Position numbers and translations under genes: made by a program
Source of the DNA: Pseudoalteromonas umbrosa
GTDB lineage: Bacteria; Pseudomonadota; Gammaproteobacteria; Enterobacterales; Alteromonadaceae
NCBI RefSeq assembly: GCF_030125375.1
Contig: NZ_JASJUU010000002.1
Location: 62,001-126,000, forward strand
Reading direction: 5' to 3'
Length of the DNA: 64,000 bases
Notes under the pieces: model-generated
Told to the model about the DNA's origin: nothing
Databases searched by the model: none
Seen by the model: only the letters and a program-made list of their open reading frames with translations
Shown here: positions 16,563-25,178 of the stretch, one piece after another
Numbering within the stretch: the first letter of the stretch is position 1
Layout: every line of letters begins with the position of its first letter

Positions 16563-18008
16563 CTAGCCATAAATAGCGAATAAGTCAGCATTTAACCAAA
16601 GATGTACTGCAATACTCGCCGCATAACCTAGCGCGATGACTGGAGTCCATTTTAAGTGGCCAAAGAAAGTGTAATTACCTCTTGCTTGGCCCATTAAGGC
16701 AACTCCAGCTGCGGATCCAATAGAAAGTAAACTCCCTCCTACACCAGCGGTCAAAGTGATCAATAGCCATTGTCCATGCGACATTTCGGGTTGCATTGAC
16801 AATACAGCGAACATAACAGGAATATTATCAATGACTGCTGAAATAACGCCCAAAAATATATTAGCTCCAGTTGTAGACCAACCACCGTACAAAACATGAG
16901 ACATCAGATTGAGATACCCTAAAAAGCCGAGTCCCCCCACACACATAACGATGCCATAAAAAAACAATAAGGTGTCCCACTCTGCTCTTGATACTTTACT
17001 AAAGACATCAAAAGGCACAACACTACCTAGCTTTTTCAAACGCTCTTTGTCACCTTCACGCTCTGCCATTGCCATTTTACGAGCCAGTGATCCCGGCAAT
17101 GTTACTCTCAAAAAATAACCAAAAAATTGCAGATACCCCAACCCCATCATCATGCCAAGCACTGGAGGTAAATGCAGTAAACTATGACACATTACCGCCG
17201 TAGCAACAGTGAGTAAGAAGAGTGTAAGAATACGCAGCGCACCACGTTTAAGTTCGACACTTTCACAACTTGCAGTAGGCTTCTTGTCAGCAACAAAAAA
17301 GCTCATAATTGCAGCTGGCACCACATAGTTAGCTATTGATGGAACGAGTAAGACAAAAAACTCATTAAACTTCACCATCCCTGCTTGCCATACCATTAAC
17401 GTAGTGATATCCCCAAATGGGCTAAACGCACCACCTGCATTTGCAGCGACAACAATGTTTATACAGCTCAAATTAATGAACTTTTTATCGCCCTCAGCAA
17501 CTTTCATCACCACAGCACACATAAGCAGTGCTGTCGTTAAGTTATCTGCAATCGGAGAGATAAAAAATGATAGAAATCCTGTCAACCAAAATAGCGTCTT
17601 ATAATTAAACTCTTTTCTCACCATCCAAGCACGAAGAGCATCAAACAACCTACGCTCTTCAAGCGCATTGATATAGGTCATCGCAACCAGTAAGAAAAGC
17701 ATCAGCTCTGCAAACTCGAGTAAATTATGACGAAATGCATGCTCGGTCGCATCCGGCATACCTTGCTCAATATAAAATGCACCTATTAAAATCCAAATTA
17801 GACCGGCAGCAACTAAAACCGGCTTAGATTTGCGCATATGTAGCTTTTCTTCAAGCATCACCAATGTGTATGCAACCACAAAAATAGCGATACATACGAA
17901 CCCAAGTGTATTGGCAGTTAAGTCGAGTTGAGCGGTAGAAGCAAACGCTGGAAAGTTGATCCCCAGCAAACAGAACAATAGCAGGCAACTGATCCCTACA
18001 AGTTTCAT
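16563..18008 (-). CDS. nhaD: NhaD-type Na+/H+ antiporter
   Basis: This 481-residue inner-membrane protein has about 12 hydrophobic segments and belongs to the NhaD group of the ion-transporter superfamily. Landmarks are FFISPIADNLTTALLMCAV with the conserved Asp/Asn, NIVVAANAGGAFSPFGDITTLMVWQAG and NIPVMFAVLSMQP. NhaD extrudes Na+ (and Li+) in exchange for protons and is typical of marine and haloalkaliphilic bacteria. The N-terminus looks like a cleavable signal (ending AFAS-TAQ), as is usual in this group. AAGGA lies about 11 nt before the ATG. It follows the DUF368 gene on the same strand after a 289-bp gap containing an inverted repeat. Confidence 0.93.
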   Translation of the reverse strand: MKLVGISCLLLFCLLGINFPAFASTAQLDLTANTLGFVCIAIFVVAYTLVMLEEKLHMRKSKPVLVAAGLIWILIGAFYIEQGMPDATEHAFRHNLLEFAELMLFLLVAMTYINALEERRLFDALRAWMVRKEFNYKTLFWLTGFLSFFISPIADNLTTALLMCAVVMKVAEGDKKFINLSCINIVVAANAGGAFSPFGDITTLMVWQAGMVKFNEFFVLLVPSIANYVVPAAIMSFFVADKKPTASCESVELKRGALRILTLFLLTVATAVMCHSLLHLPPVLGMMMGLGYLQFFGYFLRVTLPGSLARKMAMAEREGDKERLKKLGSVVPFDVFSKVSRAEWDTLLFFYGIVMCVGGLGFLGYLNLMSHVLYGGWSTTGANIFLGVISAVIDNIPVMFAVLSMQPEMSHGQWLLITLTAGVGGSLLSIGSAAGVALMGQARGNYTFFGHLKWTPVIALGYAASIAVHLWLNADLFAIYG

Positions 18009-18246
18009 TTCAAGGTGTTTCCTTGTTAAGTGAGTACATCTTCGCCAGAAAGTAACACACTTTTTACACTTGCGACATTGTACTCTAGTCTAATTTTACA
18101 GCTAGTTTACGAAAATACAGGTTAAAGCATGGTGTTTTATCTTATATTTCATGATAAGACACAAATGTGATTATATTGTTACCTTACGTTTTATTGCATG
18201 CTGCAGAATAAGTATCAAAGGAGAAAACAAAGGGGTTGTGGAAAGT

Positions 18247-18281
18247 AGCACGTTACACTTGGGCATGATGCGCAACGTGCT
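18247..18281. repeat. Inverted repeat between DUF368 gene and nhaD
   Basis: AGCACGTT (18247-18254) and AACGTGCT (18274-18281) form a perfect 8-bp inverted repeat with a 19-nt gap. A smaller GCATGATGC palindrome sits inside the gap. It lies 17 bp after the DUF368 stop codon. No T-run follows on either strand, so it is not a classical terminator. It may be an mRNA 3'-end stem or an operator. Confidence 0.5.
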
Positions 18282-18297
18282 GATGACTGAGTTAGCT

Positions 18298-19227
18298 CTA
18301 ATCCTGATGGCTAAGTTTATCTAGAGCAAGTATTAAACAAAGCCCAAATACAGCGAGTGCGATACAAATACCTAATTGCGCGTCTTGGCCAGTCAACTGA
18401 GAGAACTCAATAGGCGAGATATTTTTTTGCATCAATGGTTTCTCTACTCCACTTGAATTAACATAAGTAGAAACCACTTTTTTCCATGGCCAAAGCATAT
18501 TAAGTGAGCCAATTAAAAAGCCTGCCAGTAATGCAAAAGTTACCTGTTCAAACCTTGCTAATAGCCAAGATAAGAATCTTGAAAACACCATTAGGCCACA
18601 TACACATCCCAGCAAAAACAAACCAACGAGCATAAACTCGCGTTCATTGACCGCAGTTAATACATGCCCGTACATACCCAGTAGTAACAAAATAAAGCTA
18701 CCTGAAATACCAGGTAGTATCATAGCGCAAATAGCGATGCTTCCCGCAGCAAAATAGAACCATGGCTGTGCTTGTGCTTCTGCAGGACTTAGCGATGTTA
18801 TCATTACCGCAATGATCACACCCAGTGAGCAACTGATAATATGCTGTAACTGCCAACGTTTAACTTGCTTAGCGATATAAACAAATGAAGCAATGATCAA
18901 TCCAAAAAAGAACGACCAAACAAAAGTTTGGTGATGCTCTAATAAATAAGCAATGATTTTTGATAAAGCTAAGGCACTTGTAAATAGCCCACCGAATACC
19001 GCAAGCAGAAAGTTACCATCGATATGTGACCATGCTTCCTTAATTTGGCCCTTTAAAACCATTTTGAATACTGTAACATCCACGCTTTTAATGGCTGCTA
19101 ATAGGCGAGCATATATGCCTGTAATAAACGCCACTGTCCCACCAGATACACCGGGGACAAGGTCGGCAGCCCCCATGCCTGCTCCTTTAAAAAACAACCA
19201 AATGTAATCGCGCTTACTGTCTGCCAT
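18298..19227 (-). CDS. DUF368 membrane protein, predicted polyprenyl-phosphate transporter
   Basis: This 309-residue polytopic inner-membrane protein has the DUF368 hallmark GAGMGAADLVPGVSGGTVAFITGIY at residues 13-38 and a second re-entrant-like motif MILPGISGSFILLLLGMYGHVL, an internal duplication. DUF368 proteins (PopT) recycle undecaprenyl phosphate across the cytoplasmic membrane for peptidoglycan and O-antigen synthesis. In Vibrio cholerae the DUF368 member matters at alkaline pH. I start at the ATG at 19227 because GAGG lies about 10 nt upstream. Longer starts lack a site. It is followed on the same strand by nhaD and diverges from the DUF3530 gene. Confidence 0.88.
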   Translation of the reverse strand: MADSKRDYIWLFFKGAGMGAADLVPGVSGGTVAFITGIYARLLAAIKSVDVTVFKMVLKGQIKEAWSHIDGNFLLAVFGGLFTSALALSKIIAYLLEHHQTFVWSFFFGLIIASFVYIAKQVKRWQLQHIISCSLGVIIAVMITSLSPAEAQAQPWFYFAAGSIAICAMILPGISGSFILLLLGMYGHVLTAVNEREFMLVGLFLLGCVCGLMVFSRFLSWLLARFEQVTFALLAGFLIGSLNMLWPWKKVVSTYVNSSGVEKPLMQKNISPIEFSQLTGQDAQLGICIALAVFGLCLILALDKLSHQD

Positions 19228-19357
19228 ATTTAGACGTCCTCTTATTTCCATTACTGCATATTTGTCTATTGTATCAAATTCCCAAATTAAAATACTAAAG
19301 CTCAATGGCTTTTAGTCGATACTTAAACTAATCATTAGATATTTATTCGCTTGCACC

Positions 19358-20230
19358 ATGAGAAGACAGACTAGGTTATGTTTGACACTTTACTTTAGTG
19401 TCATGTTTGCATTTAACAGTTTCAGTGAAGCTGCTGAACATATTGCACCTCAACCCAAAGCAGAGATGATTGAATCAGATTTGGGCTACTGGTTATCTAA
19501 TGACTCGTTTATAACTATCAAAGATGACGAACGAGAGATCCCTGTTTTGTTTTCTGAGTATATGAGTGGCAGTAAGCGCGGTATCATCGTTATGCTCCCA
19601 GGTATTGAGCAATCCCCGCTGCAAGGCAATGGATTGAGCTATTTAAGAGAAGCGCTCAATGATGATGGTTATGACACATATGTCATCCCTTCTCCGGATC
19701 TGAATATTAATGCAAATATGATACAAGATGGCATCATCGATACCGAGCAGAGACAATCAAAATCAAGTCAGCAAAATGTGATTTCATTTGTAAGTGAATC
19801 GGCGCTCAATGACTATAAGACAGAGTTGGTAGCGCGCTTCGATGCGCTTTACAAGACATTAGCACTTCGAGAAGGTGAACATATTGCGGTCTTAGCCTTT
19901 GGTAACAGTGCAGGCCTTTTTGCAGAGTACCTAGCAACTTTGCCACAGATCCGAGTCGATGCTTTGATTGCCGTCAGTGCTCAATTGGCACATCCCAATA
20001 GAAACAAACATCTTGCAGCCAGCCTCTCTTTAGTAAGCCCTGCATTATTGGACGTGTTTTATTCTTATGATAACCCTGCGGTGCTACATTCAGTGAAAGA
20101 TAGACGCCGCTGGGCAAAAAGAAACAGCAAATACGATTACCGTCAAAGGCAATTGTTTGGTCAAAATACACAAACAAACCAACATTACAGATTGCAAAAG
20201 GAATTAGCAGGCTTCTTACGACAATTATAA
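19358..20230 (+). CDS. DUF3530 family alpha/beta-hydrolase-like exported protein
   Basis: This 290-residue protein has a signal peptide (residues 1-25, cleaved near SEA-AEH). The body has an alpha/beta-hydrolase look: strand GIIVMLPGIEQSP, then LREALNDDGYDTYVIPSPD and a nucleophile-elbow-like AFGNSAGLFAEYLA, matching the DUF3530 family of marine gammaproteobacteria. Substrate is unknown. A Ser in GNSAG is the candidate nucleophile. It is convergent with djlA, with 5 bp between the genes, and diverges from the DUF368 gene. No terminator hairpin separates it from djlA. Confidence 0.8.
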   Translation: MRRQTRLCLTLYFSVMFAFNSFSEAAEHIAPQPKAEMIESDLGYWLSNDSFITIKDDEREIPVLFSEYMSGSKRGIIVMLPGIEQSPLQGNGLSYLREALNDDGYDTYVIPSPDLNINANMIQDGIIDTEQRQSKSSQQNVISFVSESALNDYKTELVARFDALYKTLALREGEHIAVLAFGNSAGLFAEYLATLPQIRVDALIAVSAQLAHPNRNKHLAASLSLVSPALLDVFYSYDNPAVLHSVKDRRRWAKRNSKYDYRQRQLFGQNTQTNQHYRLQKELAGFLRQL

Positions 20231-20235
20231 CAAGA

Positions 20236-21108
20236 CTACTTTTTTAATGCCTCATAAGCAGCCTGTATACTTTGTGATTTTGCTTTTGCAACTTCCATCA
20301 TATGTTCTGGCAAGCCTTGAGAAACTAACTTGTCGGGGTGGTGCTGTGCCATCAACTTTCGATATGCACGTTTTATCTCTTTCTCGCTAGCTCCTTGTTC
20401 TAGTCCAAGCACAGCCAACGCGTGAATTCGAGAAACCTCAGGCTCAGGAGCAACTTTATTTTGGTAAGACTGTTTATATCCCCTATTCTCCGATTGATTT
20501 GACTGACGGTTACTCTGTTGCGACTGCCATTGAGCTCGCTGTTGACGAAATTTAAACTCTGCCTGATAACGTTTTAAGACAAAGTTAAAATGCTTCCCAC
20601 CAATACCTAAGTATTTACTGACTAACTTTAAAAGCTCCAACTCTTTTGCTGACAGATGACCATCAGAAAAAGCCATTTGTATTTGAATCTCTAAGAACAA
20701 TTGCAATAAATCGTATCGTCTAGCAAAAGCTTCTTTGAAATCATGTACTGACTCCTTAATAGAAAAATCGGCCTGCTTACCTGCATTAAAAGCACTTTGT
20801 GCTTCCCTTCTATCATCACCATGCAAAGCCATTTCATCCATAAATGCGGATGCAGCTTGGATATGTACTTCACTCACTCTACCGTTTGATTTCGCAATAT
20901 GTCCCATCACGGCAAAACAGCTAGAAAAAAACAGCGCTTGACGTTCATTTAGGTCATCACCACTAAAGAAACCTTGAAAACCGCCAGCTTTGTCGAAGTC
21001 TTGTTTTAAGCTTTTATCAAACAAATGACCCAAGTAACAGCCTAAAATCGCACCTAACCATTTACCAAATAAGAAGCCAAACCCAGCACCAAGCAACTTA
21101 CCCCACAT
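20236..21108 (-). CDS. djlA: Membrane-anchored DnaJ-like co-chaperone DjlA
   Basis: This 290-residue protein starts MWGKLLGAGFGFLFGKWLGAI, a glycine-rich single membrane anchor like E. coli DjlA. A TerB-like helical domain (about residues 45-165) follows, then a Gln/Ser/Asn-rich linker (about 185-220) and a C-terminal J domain with the HPD motif in KLMAQHHPDKLV. DjlA stimulates DnaK ATPase at the membrane and is linked to envelope stress and capsule regulation in E. coli. The ATG at 21108 is chosen because GGAG precedes it by 7 nt and the N-terminus aligns with the family. It overlaps the 3' end of murU by 11 bp, so translation is likely coupled in an amgK-murU-djlA operon. Confidence 0.93.
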   Translation of the reverse strand: MWGKLLGAGFGFLFGKWLGAILGCYLGHLFDKSLKQDFDKAGGFQGFFSGDDLNERQALFFSSCFAVMGHIAKSNGRVSEVHIQAASAFMDEMALHGDDRREAQSAFNAGKQADFSIKESVHDFKEAFARRYDLLQLFLEIQIQMAFSDGHLSAKELELLKLVSKYLGIGGKHFNFVLKRYQAEFKFRQQRAQWQSQQSNRQSNQSENRGYKQSYQNKVAPEPEVSRIHALAVLGLEQGASEKEIKRAYRKLMAQHHPDKLVSQGLPEHMMEVAKAKSQSIQAAYEALKK

Positions 21109-21775
21109 TACACGACTCCATCTTAATGTTAATTTCACTAAGTCGCTCTGGCGTGCCTATATCATGCCACTGACCCAAAAACAGCTCACTAGATAACATA
21201 TGCTCATCTATCGCTGCTCGTAACATCGGGCCAAGCGGCTTTTTTGAAATCATCACATCTTTGAAAAAGTCTTTGTGGTATAGACCAATACCAGAAAAAG
21301 TATAGGTCTGCTCATTGAGTGGTTGGTGCGTCAAACGAAAATCGCCATCAGGATGATGTACTGGGTTTTCTACCAGTACAATATGTGCTTCGCCGGACTT
21401 CAGTTGTAATTGTGTCAAAGCATGTACATCATAGTCAGTAAATATATCACCATTAATAACCACAAAAACATCATCATCTTCACACAATTTAGATAGCGCC
21501 ATTGCAATACCACCAGCCGTTTCAAGACCGCCTTCAGGTTCATGACTATACTCAATCTGCATACCTAAATGACTACCATCGCCAAAATGCTGTGCGATTT
21601 TTTCTCCTTGCCAAGCTAAATTGATGACGATCTGGTCAATACCAGCACGCTTTAATCGCTCAAGGTGGTAGGCGATCAAAGGTTTGCCTGCCACCGCTAA
21701 CATAGGTTTAGGCATTTCTGCGGTCAATGGCATCATACGCTGGCCTCGTCCAGCAGCTAGGATCATTGCTTTCAT
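21098..21775 (-). CDS. murU: N-acetylmuramate alpha-1-phosphate uridylyltransferase
   Basis: This 225-residue nucleotidyltransferase begins MKAMILAAGRGQRMMPLT with the GxGxRxxPLT signature, followed by PKPMLAVAGKPLI and the metal-binding VVINGDIFTDYD. MurU makes UDP-MurNAc from MurNAc 1-phosphate and UTP, the second step of the cell-wall recycling route described in Pseudomonas putida. Assignment over other sugar-phosphate nucleotidyltransferases rests on length and on its direct 4-bp overlap with the upstream kinase gene amgK next to lptD, the same neighbourhood as in Pseudomonas. Confidence 0.88.
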   Translation of the reverse strand: MKAMILAAGRGQRMMPLTAEMPKPMLAVAGKPLIAYHLERLKRAGIDQIVINLAWQGEKIAQHFGDGSHLGMQIEYSHEPEGGLETAGGIAMALSKLCEDDDVFVVINGDIFTDYDVHALTQLQLKSGEAHIVLVENPVHHPDGDFRLTHQPLNEQTYTFSGIGLYHKDFFKDVMISKKPLGPMLRAAIDEHMLSSELFLGQWHDIGTPERLSEINIKMESCNVG

Positions 21776-22812
21776 AAAGACTCTGCTAGTTTATCTTGTA
21801 CCATAGGCATTATCTCGGATTGAAGCCAAGTTGCAAGCCATTGATAATCAGTATATGCATTGGCTGCCTCTACGATATAATCGAGGGTAGGTAAAATATT
21901 TGGCAAGTATCCTGGCTTACCATCACGTAGATATAATCGAACAAAAATACCCGCAGCCTTTAAGTGCCTTTGAAGTCCAGTAAGATTAAAATAATCGATA
22001 TATTGATCATAATTAATGCCTTCAAGGAGCCCATTATCCGACAATTGCTGATAACTTATTTTTTTTAATCTTTCCAATTCATCTGCTGGTAACTTTACAT
22101 AACAGTCTTTGAGCAGAGATACTGCGTCATAGCATATAGGGCCCACGACCGCATCTTGATAATCAATTAAGCGCCCCTTTTCCTGTTGAAACATGACATT
22201 TCTACTGTGGAAATCGCGATGCATAACAACTTGTGGTTGAGTCAACATACAGCCCGCTAGACTCTGCGTTAAATGCTGCCACCTAGCCACCTCTTCTTCA
22301 TCAAAAGAATAATCCAGCCATTTCTCTAATAACCAAGATCTAAAAATATCCATTTCTTGTAAGATAAATGCCAAATCATATTCTCTCATCCATTCAGAAG
22401 CAGGCAATTTGGCTATCTTAGGCAACCAAGATAATAGTGTGAGGTAATGCGCTTCTCTATGCTCCGATTCAACTAGATCAGCAAGGTGAGTTGCTCCCAG
22501 GTCTTCAAGCAAAACAAACCCTAGTTCGTTATCAAAAGCGAGCACTTCAGGTACTAAAAGACCCCCTTCAGAGAACACGTCATTTAAATGCACAAATTCA
22601 GAGATCGTGCCTTTTTCAGGTGGAACATCCATCAAAATAAATTTAGCGTGAGCTGCTTGGACACGGAAGTACAGTCTAAAGCTCGCATCACCTGTGATGG
22701 CGGTAATATCAAACCCACCAGCCCCCTCTAATAGCCGTGTAATTTGAGTTTCAATAAACTGTTGTCTGTGATGTTCTCTTTTTAATCTGCCCGAAGGAGT
22801 AAAACTTGCCAT
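21772..22812 (-). CDS. amgK: Anomeric MurNAc/GlcNAc kinase
   Basis: This 346-residue protein is an aminoglycoside-phosphotransferase-fold kinase. The catalytic loop VVMHRDFHSRNVMF (Asp base) and the metal-binding LIDYQDAVVGPICYD (the DFD-equivalent Asp) are intact. The N-lobe FILMDVPPE carries a hydrophobic strand. AmgK phosphorylates the anomeric carbon of MurNAc or GlcNAc with ATP, feeding MurU. The gene lies divergent from lptD across 96 bp, as in Pseudomonas. Together AmgK and MurU bypass de novo UDP-MurNAc synthesis, which in Pseudomonas contributes to intrinsic fosfomycin tolerance. That trait here is inference. Confidence 0.88.
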   Translation of the reverse strand: MASFTPSGRLKREHHRQQFIETQITRLLEGAGGFDITAITGDASFRLYFRVQAAHAKFILMDVPPEKGTISEFVHLNDVFSEGGLLVPEVLAFDNELGFVLLEDLGATHLADLVESEHREAHYLTLLSWLPKIAKLPASEWMREYDLAFILQEMDIFRSWLLEKWLDYSFDEEEVARWQHLTQSLAGCMLTQPQVVMHRDFHSRNVMFQQEKGRLIDYQDAVVGPICYDAVSLLKDCYVKLPADELERLKKISYQQLSDNGLLEGINYDQYIDYFNLTGLQRHLKAAGIFVRLYLRDGKPGYLPNILPTLDYIVEAANAYTDYQWLATWLQSEIMPMVQDKLAESL

Positions 22813-22908
22813 ATTTTCACCAATTACTGATCTTAATTACTGTATTTAACACTGTTTTCATTTATCATGTCTGGCTGAATCGTGGTGCAAGGTAGACAAG
22901 GTCGATAA

Positions 22909-25164
22909 ATGAGCAAAAATTGGGGCATTTTAGTCCTACCCCTTATAAGTACACAGGTCTTAGCTAATTCGAACACTGTTGGCGGACTCTGTAAAGACTA
23001 TTTGCAACCTAAAGACTGGCAACCTCTGCCAGGCATAGTGCCTGACACCATCGATATTCAAGCAAATAAAGTTGAACTGCAGGGCACAGACAGTGCTGAG
23101 TTTTCCGGTGATGTCGCGGTCAACACAAACACAATGACCGTCACAGCAAAAAGTGCATTGATCGACAAACGCGAAGGTCTGCTCAACGCATCAGGACCAT
23201 TGTTATTTCAAGATGACTATACAATGGTCAATAGCACTGGTATGTACGCAGATCTCAACAGAAGTGAATTTAGTTTGCTTGGCGCACAATACCAGTTGAC
23301 CCAGCAGCAGGGTAAAGGGAAAGCCGAGAAATTGCGCGCAACTAACACTCAAGTTGATTTATTCAACTCAAGCTTTACGACGTGTCCAGGCCAGTCACCA
23401 TTTTGGCAAATTGAAGCAAGTACAATCACACTCAACAAAGAAAAAGGATGGGGGGAAACGTATAACACCGTATTAAAAATACTAAACACCCCTGTTGTTT
23501 ATGTCCCCTATTTTACATTTCCCATCGATGATAAAAGAAAGTCAGGGCTCTTAACGCCAACTTTATCAAGCTCAAATCGCTATGGCGTAGAGATAGTCAC
23601 CCCTTATTATTTTAATTTGGCAGAGAACTTTGATGCGCTACTCACACCAAGGTACATGTCAAATAAAGGGTTGCAGTTACAAGCAGAATTTAGATATTTG
23701 ACCGAGCAACATAGTGGTACGATCGCAACAGAAATACTCAGCAATGATAAATCAGAACCAAATCTAGATGAGCGGTATTTAGTACATTGGCAACAAAAAA
23801 GTTATTTTAATGATTTCTGGCGTGCCAATATTGATGTAACTAATGTCAGCGATGATAATTACTTAACAGACCTTGGTTCTAGCTACGCAAATCAAACAGA
23901 CACACAATTAGCCAGAAAAGGGCAATTGAGTTATCTTGGTGAAGATTGGCTTGTCGATCTTCAACTACAAAACTTTGAAGTATTGGGTAATCATGCTGAG
24001 TCCTATTCTGCATTTCCTGAGATCACGATTAAAAACCGTACCCCTGAAGAATATCTTGGTCTAGATTGGCAGTTTACAGGACAAATGAGTCACTTTAAAA
24101 ATAGTGATGCAACAATTACCGATGCAACACGTGTGCACCTAGAGCCAAGTGTGACTTACAACCTCAGTGACTATGCATGGTCATTCGATTCAAAATTGGC
24201 GTTATTACATACTCATTATGAGCAAAACGGCCACTTTAATGAAAGTGAATATAAAGATTCAACATCTCGTACATTGCCTCAGGTCAGGCTCCATGGCCAA
24301 CTAAATTTAGAGCGCAGTATGCACTTCCTGTTAGAAGATGGTACACAAACATTAGAACCACAGATCCAATACTTATACACACCTAAGAAAGATCAAAGCA
24401 AAATCGGCTCTTATGATACCGTCAAAATGCAAGATGATTTTTTTGGTTTATTTAGAGAAAGGCGTTTTTCTGGTGTAGATTACATTTCTGAAGCGAATCA
24501 AGTTACATTAGGTGCTACCACTCGATTATTAGACGATAAAAATATTGAACGTTTTAGCTTAAGTGTCGGCCAGATAATTTACTTAAGTGATTCTGTAAAA
24601 CCAACTGAAAATAAACTTAATAGCCGTTTTGGCGATAACAATTATAATGCATTATTCGCGGCAGAAACGAAAATACACTGGCACCCAAGGTGGTATTTCT
24701 CTGGAGGAATACAGTATGACGCCGATGAAAAAGATTTGATCCGCTCACATATGACAATTGATTATCGTGGTAATAATAAAAAGCTGGTACAGTTGAACCA
24801 TCACTACGTTAACAATGTCTCAGGTAATGAGATTGATCAGGTCGGTATATTTACCAGTTTGCCAATTGATGATAACTGGCAAGTTGTCGCAAGCTATCAT
24901 CGTGACTTAACAAGTAAACGAAGCGTAGAAGTATTTGCAGGTCTACAGTATGAATCTTGCTGTTGGGCTATTCAAATTACAGGAAACAGAACGATTGAAA
25001 CTGATTTGAATCAATCCACTAATTTTCAAGACCCCATTTTCGACTCCAGCATAAACTTTAATTTTGTGCTCAAAGGGTTGGGAAGTAAGTCGAGATACGA
25101 TGCGAGCCATTTACTGAAACAAGGTATCTTCGGTTATCGTAGACCCTATTTTTTAAATAATTAA
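22909..25164 (+). CDS. lptD: LPS-assembly outer-membrane protein LptD
   Basis: This 751-residue protein forms the outer-membrane barrel of the LPS translocon with LptE. A signal peptide ends near VLA-NSN, followed by the mature N-terminal Cys28. The beta-jellyroll/OstA domain runs to about residue 200 (IDIQANKVELQGTDSAEFSGDV is typical). Next comes the second Cys in TTCPGQSPFW, and the 26-strand barrel with VYVPYFTFPIDDKRKSGLL leads to a C-terminal cysteine pair in YESCCWAIQI. These four cysteines are the ones that form the two inter-domain disulfides in E. coli. It heads the conserved lptD-surA-pdxA-rsmA-apaG-apaH cluster. No SigmaE-type promoter (GGAACTT..TCAAA) is visible in the 96 bp upstream. 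Confidence 0.95.
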   Translation: MSKNWGILVLPLISTQVLANSNTVGGLCKDYLQPKDWQPLPGIVPDTIDIQANKVELQGTDSAEFSGDVAVNTNTMTVTAKSALIDKREGLLNASGPLLFQDDYTMVNSTGMYADLNRSEFSLLGAQYQLTQQQGKGKAEKLRATNTQVDLFNSSFTTCPGQSPFWQIEASTITLNKEKGWGETYNTVLKILNTPVVYVPYFTFPIDDKRKSGLLTPTLSSSNRYGVEIVTPYYFNLAENFDALLTPRYMSNKGLQLQAEFRYLTEQHSGTIATEILSNDKSEPNLDERYLVHWQQKSYFNDFWRANIDVTNVSDDNYLTDLGSSYANQTDTQLARKGQLSYLGEDWLVDLQLQNFEVLGNHAESYSAFPEITIKNRTPEEYLGLDWQFTGQMSHFKNSDATITDATRVHLEPSVTYNLSDYAWSFDSKLALLHTHYEQNGHFNESEYKDSTSRTLPQVRLHGQLNLERSMHFLLEDGTQTLEPQIQYLYTPKKDQSKIGSYDTVKMQDDFFGLFRERRFSGVDYISEANQVTLGATTRLLDDKNIERFSLSVGQIIYLSDSVKPTENKLNSRFGDNNYNALFAAETKIHWHPRWYFSGGIQYDADEKDLIRSHMTIDYRGNNKKLVQLNHHYVNNVSGNEIDQVGIFTSLPIDDNWQVVASYHRDLTSKRSVEVFAGLQYESCCWAIQITGNRTIETDLNQSTNFQDPIFDSSINFNFVLKGLGSKSRYDASHLLKQGIFGYRRPYFLNN

Positions 25165-25178
25165 CAACAAAGACTCTT

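Noticed and set aside
22813..22908. SigmaE promoter for lptD
   Set aside because: No GGAACTT/TCAAA pair with proper spacing in the 96 bp upstream.
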